From: an uncultured Eubacteriales bacterium
GTDB lineage: Bacteria; Bacillota_A; Clostridia; Lachnospirales; Cellulosilyticaceae
Reading direction: 5' to 3'
Length of the DNA: 5,705 bases
Assembly: GCA_900556665.1 (NCBI GenBank)
Contig: USPX01000140.1
Coordinates: forward strand, 1-5,705
Shown here piece after piece: positions 5,658 to 5,705 of this stretch. The notes under the pieces were generated by a model that was not told the DNA's origin, did no database searches, and worked only from the letters and a program-made list of their open reading frames with translations. Positions within the stretch are counted from its first letter, which is position 1; every line of letters begins with the position of its first letter. Both the position numbers and the translations under genes were made by a program.

Positions 5658-5705
5658 ACCACCAGTTGAACTGGTGGTTTGCACAGCCCTAGAAGGGCAC
5701 ATTAC
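5658..5705. mobile_element. Candidate IS200/IS605-type element end (partial)
   Basis: A perfect hairpin (ACCACCAGTT, G5668, AACTGGTGGT; 5658-5678) is followed 7 bp later by a second hairpin GCCCT-AGA-AGGGC (5686-5698) and CATTAC at about 5699. The first has no T-run on either side, so it is not an ordinary terminator. Subterminal hairpins with short arms and minimal loops are the hallmark of IS200/IS605-family ends, and a GCCCTnnnAGGGC hairpin just inside is familiar from such elements in Firmicutes (from memory, not checked). The transposase would lie beyond the right edge. Orientation and exact tip cannot be fixed. Confidence 0.45.

Noticed and set aside
5658..5698. Tandem hairpins as a transcription terminator
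   Set aside because: Neither strand has a T-run directly after the stems; the flanks are TTGCACAG on one side and ATTGATTTTG on the other.

Overview
The window looks like chromosomal DNA of a low-GC, endospore-forming Firmicute close to Clostridium sensu stricto. The reasons are AT-rich intergenic DNA, strong AGGAGG ribosome binding sites with some TTG starts, heavy ATA/AGA codon use in most genes, a SleB/CwlJ-type cortex-hydrolase relative, and a flavin thioredoxin reductase of the clostridial NADPH-independent type. No species is claimed.

Layout. Positions 1-63 hold the tail of an unidentified gene, followed by a weak terminator. At 134-736 (+) is an exported SleB/CwlJ-like cell-wall hydrolase. 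It converges on a thioredoxin operon on the minus strand, trxA (1655-1969) then a thioredoxin reductase-like flavoprotein (768-1628), and the two transcription units share one bidirectional hairpin terminator (739-769). The trx operon has a near-consensus sigma-A promoter (2017-2045). Just downstream of its predicted start site is a perfect TACCCC-TAA-GGGGTA inverted repeat that resembles CsoR/CstR-family operators. Upstream, also on the minus strand, is iadA (isoaspartyl dipeptidase, best start TTG at 3255). Further upstream is ptsH-ptsI (5319 to 3420), ending in a strong terminator (3345-3372). The right edge (5658-5705) carries two consecutive hairpins that look like an IS200/IS605-type element end running out of the window.

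How the genes work together. TrxA and its reductase form a thiol-redox pair; the reductase keeps the FAD site and the CATC redox centre but lacks the usual NADPH-binding motifs, so ferredoxin is the likely electron donor. HPr (ptsH) and Enzyme I (ptsI) are the general phosphotransferase proteins, but ptsI is split by a frameshift after codon 84 (near 4776), equivalent to a 4-bp deletion when aligned to the family. ptsH plus the 5' part of ptsI contain no ATA isoleucine codon, whereas the 3' part of ptsI uses ATA for half of its isoleucines. This suggests a mosaic locus, from recombination or an assembly join, with the break around 3960-4225.

Most notable points: the candidate thiol/metal-responsive operator over the NADPH-independent thioredoxin system, the mosaic and broken ptsI, a Glu in place of the usual bridging Lys in IadA, and the possible insertion-sequence end. 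I see no phage genes, CRISPR array, tRNA or rRNA.
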